Positions 62,659-64,000 of a stretch of DNA of 64,000 nt are shown in pieces. The DNA is from Sphingobacterium chuzhouense (GTDB lineage Bacteria > Bacteroidota > Bacteroidia > Sphingobacteriales > Sphingobacteriaceae). A program made the translations under genes and the position numbers. Where the stretch lies: positions 372,001-436,000 of the forward strand of contig NZ_JACNYL010000003.1 in NCBI RefSeq assembly GCF_014692525.1, given 5' to 3'. The notes below the pieces were generated by a model. The model had not been told where the DNA came from. It saw only the letters and a program-made list of their open reading frames with translations, and ran no database searches. Position 1 is the first letter of the stretch, and each line of letters opens with the position of its first letter.

Positions 62659-63693
62659 ATGGAAAAACAGAGAATCAATACGGGCATACTAAGCTTTGGA
62701 ATGTCAGGACGTGTTTTCCACGCTCCTTTTATTTATACCAATGATAATTTTGATTTCACAGCCGTTGTCGAAAGAACAAAGAAAACCGCAAAGGAAATCT
62801 ATCCCGATGTGAAAAGTTACGACAGTGTTAGCGATCTATTAGCCGATGATAGTATAGAACTTGTTATTGTTAATACGCCAAATTATACGCATTTCGAGTT
62901 TGCAAAAGAGTCTCTGGAAGCAGGAAAACATATTTTGTTAGAAAAACCTGCTGTAGACAATCTTGATCAGCTCGAGAAGTTATCCGAAATAAGCGAAAAG
63001 ACAGGTAAAAAAATATTCTTTTATCAGAATAGACGCTATGATAGTCACTTTATGCAGGTGAAAGAGGTTATTGAAAGTGGTCAACTTGGAAAAATCATAG
63101 AGGCACATATACGTTTTGACCGCTACAATATGGAATTGGGACCAAAAGAATTCAAAGAAAATAGTCAATATGTTTCAAGTGGCGTCGCATATGATTTAGG
63201 CCCCCATGTTCTTGACCAGGCCTTCTCCGTTTTCGGCAAACCTAACAACATTATCAAGACAACCGCTATTAACAGACCCGGATCACAAGTGCCTGATTTT
63301 TTTAATTTCCATTTACTTTACCCAGATAATCTACAGGTATTTTTGACTGGAAATCTTCTGGTGGCCGATCCACAGCCTGCCTTTGTCGTTCATGGATCCA
63401 AGGGAACTTTTACCAAAAAAATGGTCGACGTGCAAGAGCGGCAATTAATTGATGGCATGCTGCCAAATGTACCAGGATATGGGGTCGAACCGGAAGGCAG
63501 TGAAGGAAAGCTGGTGACGGTTGATGGGAAAGGAGAAAAACAAACATCATTACTTACGGCACAAAAAGGAAATTATAACCTCCTATTTGATGCTATTTAC
63601 GATAGCTTGCGCAACCAGGCAGCGTATCCAATAACGATAGATCAAATTAAATGGCAAATAGAAGCTTTACAGGCTCCCGATTTTAGCCTGTAA
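62659..63693 (+). CDS. Gfo/Idh/MocA-family oxidoreductase
   Basis: 344 residues. 'TGILSFGMSGRVFHAPFIYT' is the Rossmann nucleotide site (SGR..H), 'HILLEKPAVDNLDQLEKLSE' the EKP motif with the catalytic Lys, and 'SSGVAYDLGPHVLDQAFSVF' the YDLGxHxxD active-site block. It oxidises or reduces a sugar derivative with NAD(P). Substrate unknown. Confidence 0.92.
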   Translation: MEKQRINTGILSFGMSGRVFHAPFIYTNDNFDFTAVVERTKKTAKEIYPDVKSYDSVSDLLADDSIELVIVNTPNYTHFEFAKESLEAGKHILLEKPAVDNLDQLEKLSEISEKTGKKIFFYQNRRYDSHFMQVKEVIESGQLGKIIEAHIRFDRYNMELGPKEFKENSQYVSSGVAYDLGPHVLDQAFSVFGKPNNIIKTTAINRPGSQVPDFFNFHLLYPDNLQVFLTGNLLVADPQPAFVVHGSKGTFTKKMVDVQERQLIDGMLPNVPGYGVEPEGSEGKLVTVDGKGEKQTSLLTAQKGNYNLLFDAIYDSLRNQAAYPITIDQIKWQIEALQAPDFSL

Positions 63694-63725
63694 AGGCTTT
63701 ATTAGACTCCCTTCCGGTCAATCTG

Positions 63726-64000
63726 TTATTGTACAGATATCTTAATCACTGTGAATGAATAGGGTAAAAATGTATCGTTAATTGTTTTGCCTTTATAGTT
63801 TACTTGCACTGTTTGTGGTTGTATTTTCAATGGCTCTTCCAAACTATTTGCCACATTAAGGTTTTCATTTGCCAATGTAATTTTCGTTGCGTCGCCTTTT
63901 ATCTTTTTCTTCGTATCCAATTGAAAGTTAGCCACTACCGGTTGATCGTTATAATTCACAAATTTAATGATCAGTTCTTTGGCTTCCGCATCATAAACAG
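63726..64000 (-). CDS. Alpha-L-arabinofuranosidase-like (GH51) C-terminal end
   Basis: Only the last 90 codons are in the window. 'VYDAEAKELIIKFVNYNDQP', 'ATKITLANENLNVANSLEEP' and 'LPYSFTVIKISVQ' match the C-terminal beta domain of GH51 arabinofuranosidases. The catalytic part lies beyond the right edge. Confidence 0.75.
   Translation of the reverse strand, partial: VYDAEAKELIIKFVNYNDQPVVANFQLDTKKKIKGDATKITLANENLNVANSLEEPLKIQPQTVQVNYKGKTINDTFLPYSFTVIKISVQ

Noticed and set aside
1..64000. CRISPR array, rRNA or tRNA genes
   Set aside because: No regularly spaced long repeats with unique spacers and no recognisable rRNA or tRNA sequence were found by eye.

Overview
The window looks like chromosomal DNA of a Bacteroidota bacterium, most likely of the Sphingobacteriaceae (Sphingobacterium/Pedobacter type). 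Pointers are the start of a SusC/RagA outer-membrane transporter at the left edge, a VF530-family protein, an RteC remnant, an Imm53-like immunity gene, a PrfH/RtcB pair and AT-rich promoters of the Bacteroidota TAnnTTTG type. Genus assignment is inference. I saw no rRNA, tRNA, CRISPR array, integrase or intact transposase.

Left end (1-6872) is a carbohydrate locus. A leftward operon of an SSS-type sodium/solute symporter, an FAD-dependent oxidoreductase with a discoidin-like C-terminus and the SusC transporter diverges from a LacI-type regulator (with an unusual N-terminal zinc ribbon) and an aldose 1-epimerase. A LacI-type palindrome lies in the divergent spacer.

The middle (about 6.9-41.7 kb) is a heavily rearranged accessory region. 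Intact genes include an LRR membrane protein, a DUF1016/YhcG nuclease, a rhodanese, three Fic-family loci, MazG, immunity-like proteins (RraB/DUF695 lipoprotein, Imm53, several exported orphans), an Abi-like HEPN protein, a class D beta-lactamase, a CAT-like acetyltransferase, a PrfH-RtcB2 pair, and a GIY-YIG nuclease. Between them lie many gene pieces: lgt, two decayed copies of a DUF2075-type helicase, AlbA/RecG-like proteins, RteC, ORF6N, RhuM, DinB, VOC, AraC and GNAT fragments. Several are partial duplicates of genes elsewhere in the same window. This suggests a recombination hot spot where defence/immunity cassettes enter and decay.

The most striking unexplained signal is that each of the three Fic genes, all with a winged-helix domain, carries its own private array of short repeated sites at its start codon: nine TGAGCTTA-like sites spaced mostly 22 bp apart, five TGTCGCGATA-like sites, and five TCATGTAAA-like sites. 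This suggests self-regulating Fic proteins, each with its own operator.

The right end (about 41.7-64 kb) is mostly ordinary chromosome: a DUF417 protein, a large TPR protein, a GHKL ATPase, VF530 and DinB proteins, gluconate kinase plus gluconate permease, a YiiX-like amidase, a sugar-lactone oxidase operon with a sensory-rhodopsin-transducer homologue and DUF2721, an SDR, a flavin-dependent oxidoreductase with a GH13 trehalose-synthase-like enzyme, PepF, a degenerate DEAD-box protein, a Gfo/Idh/MocA oxidoreductase and the end of a GH51-like arabinofuranosidase.
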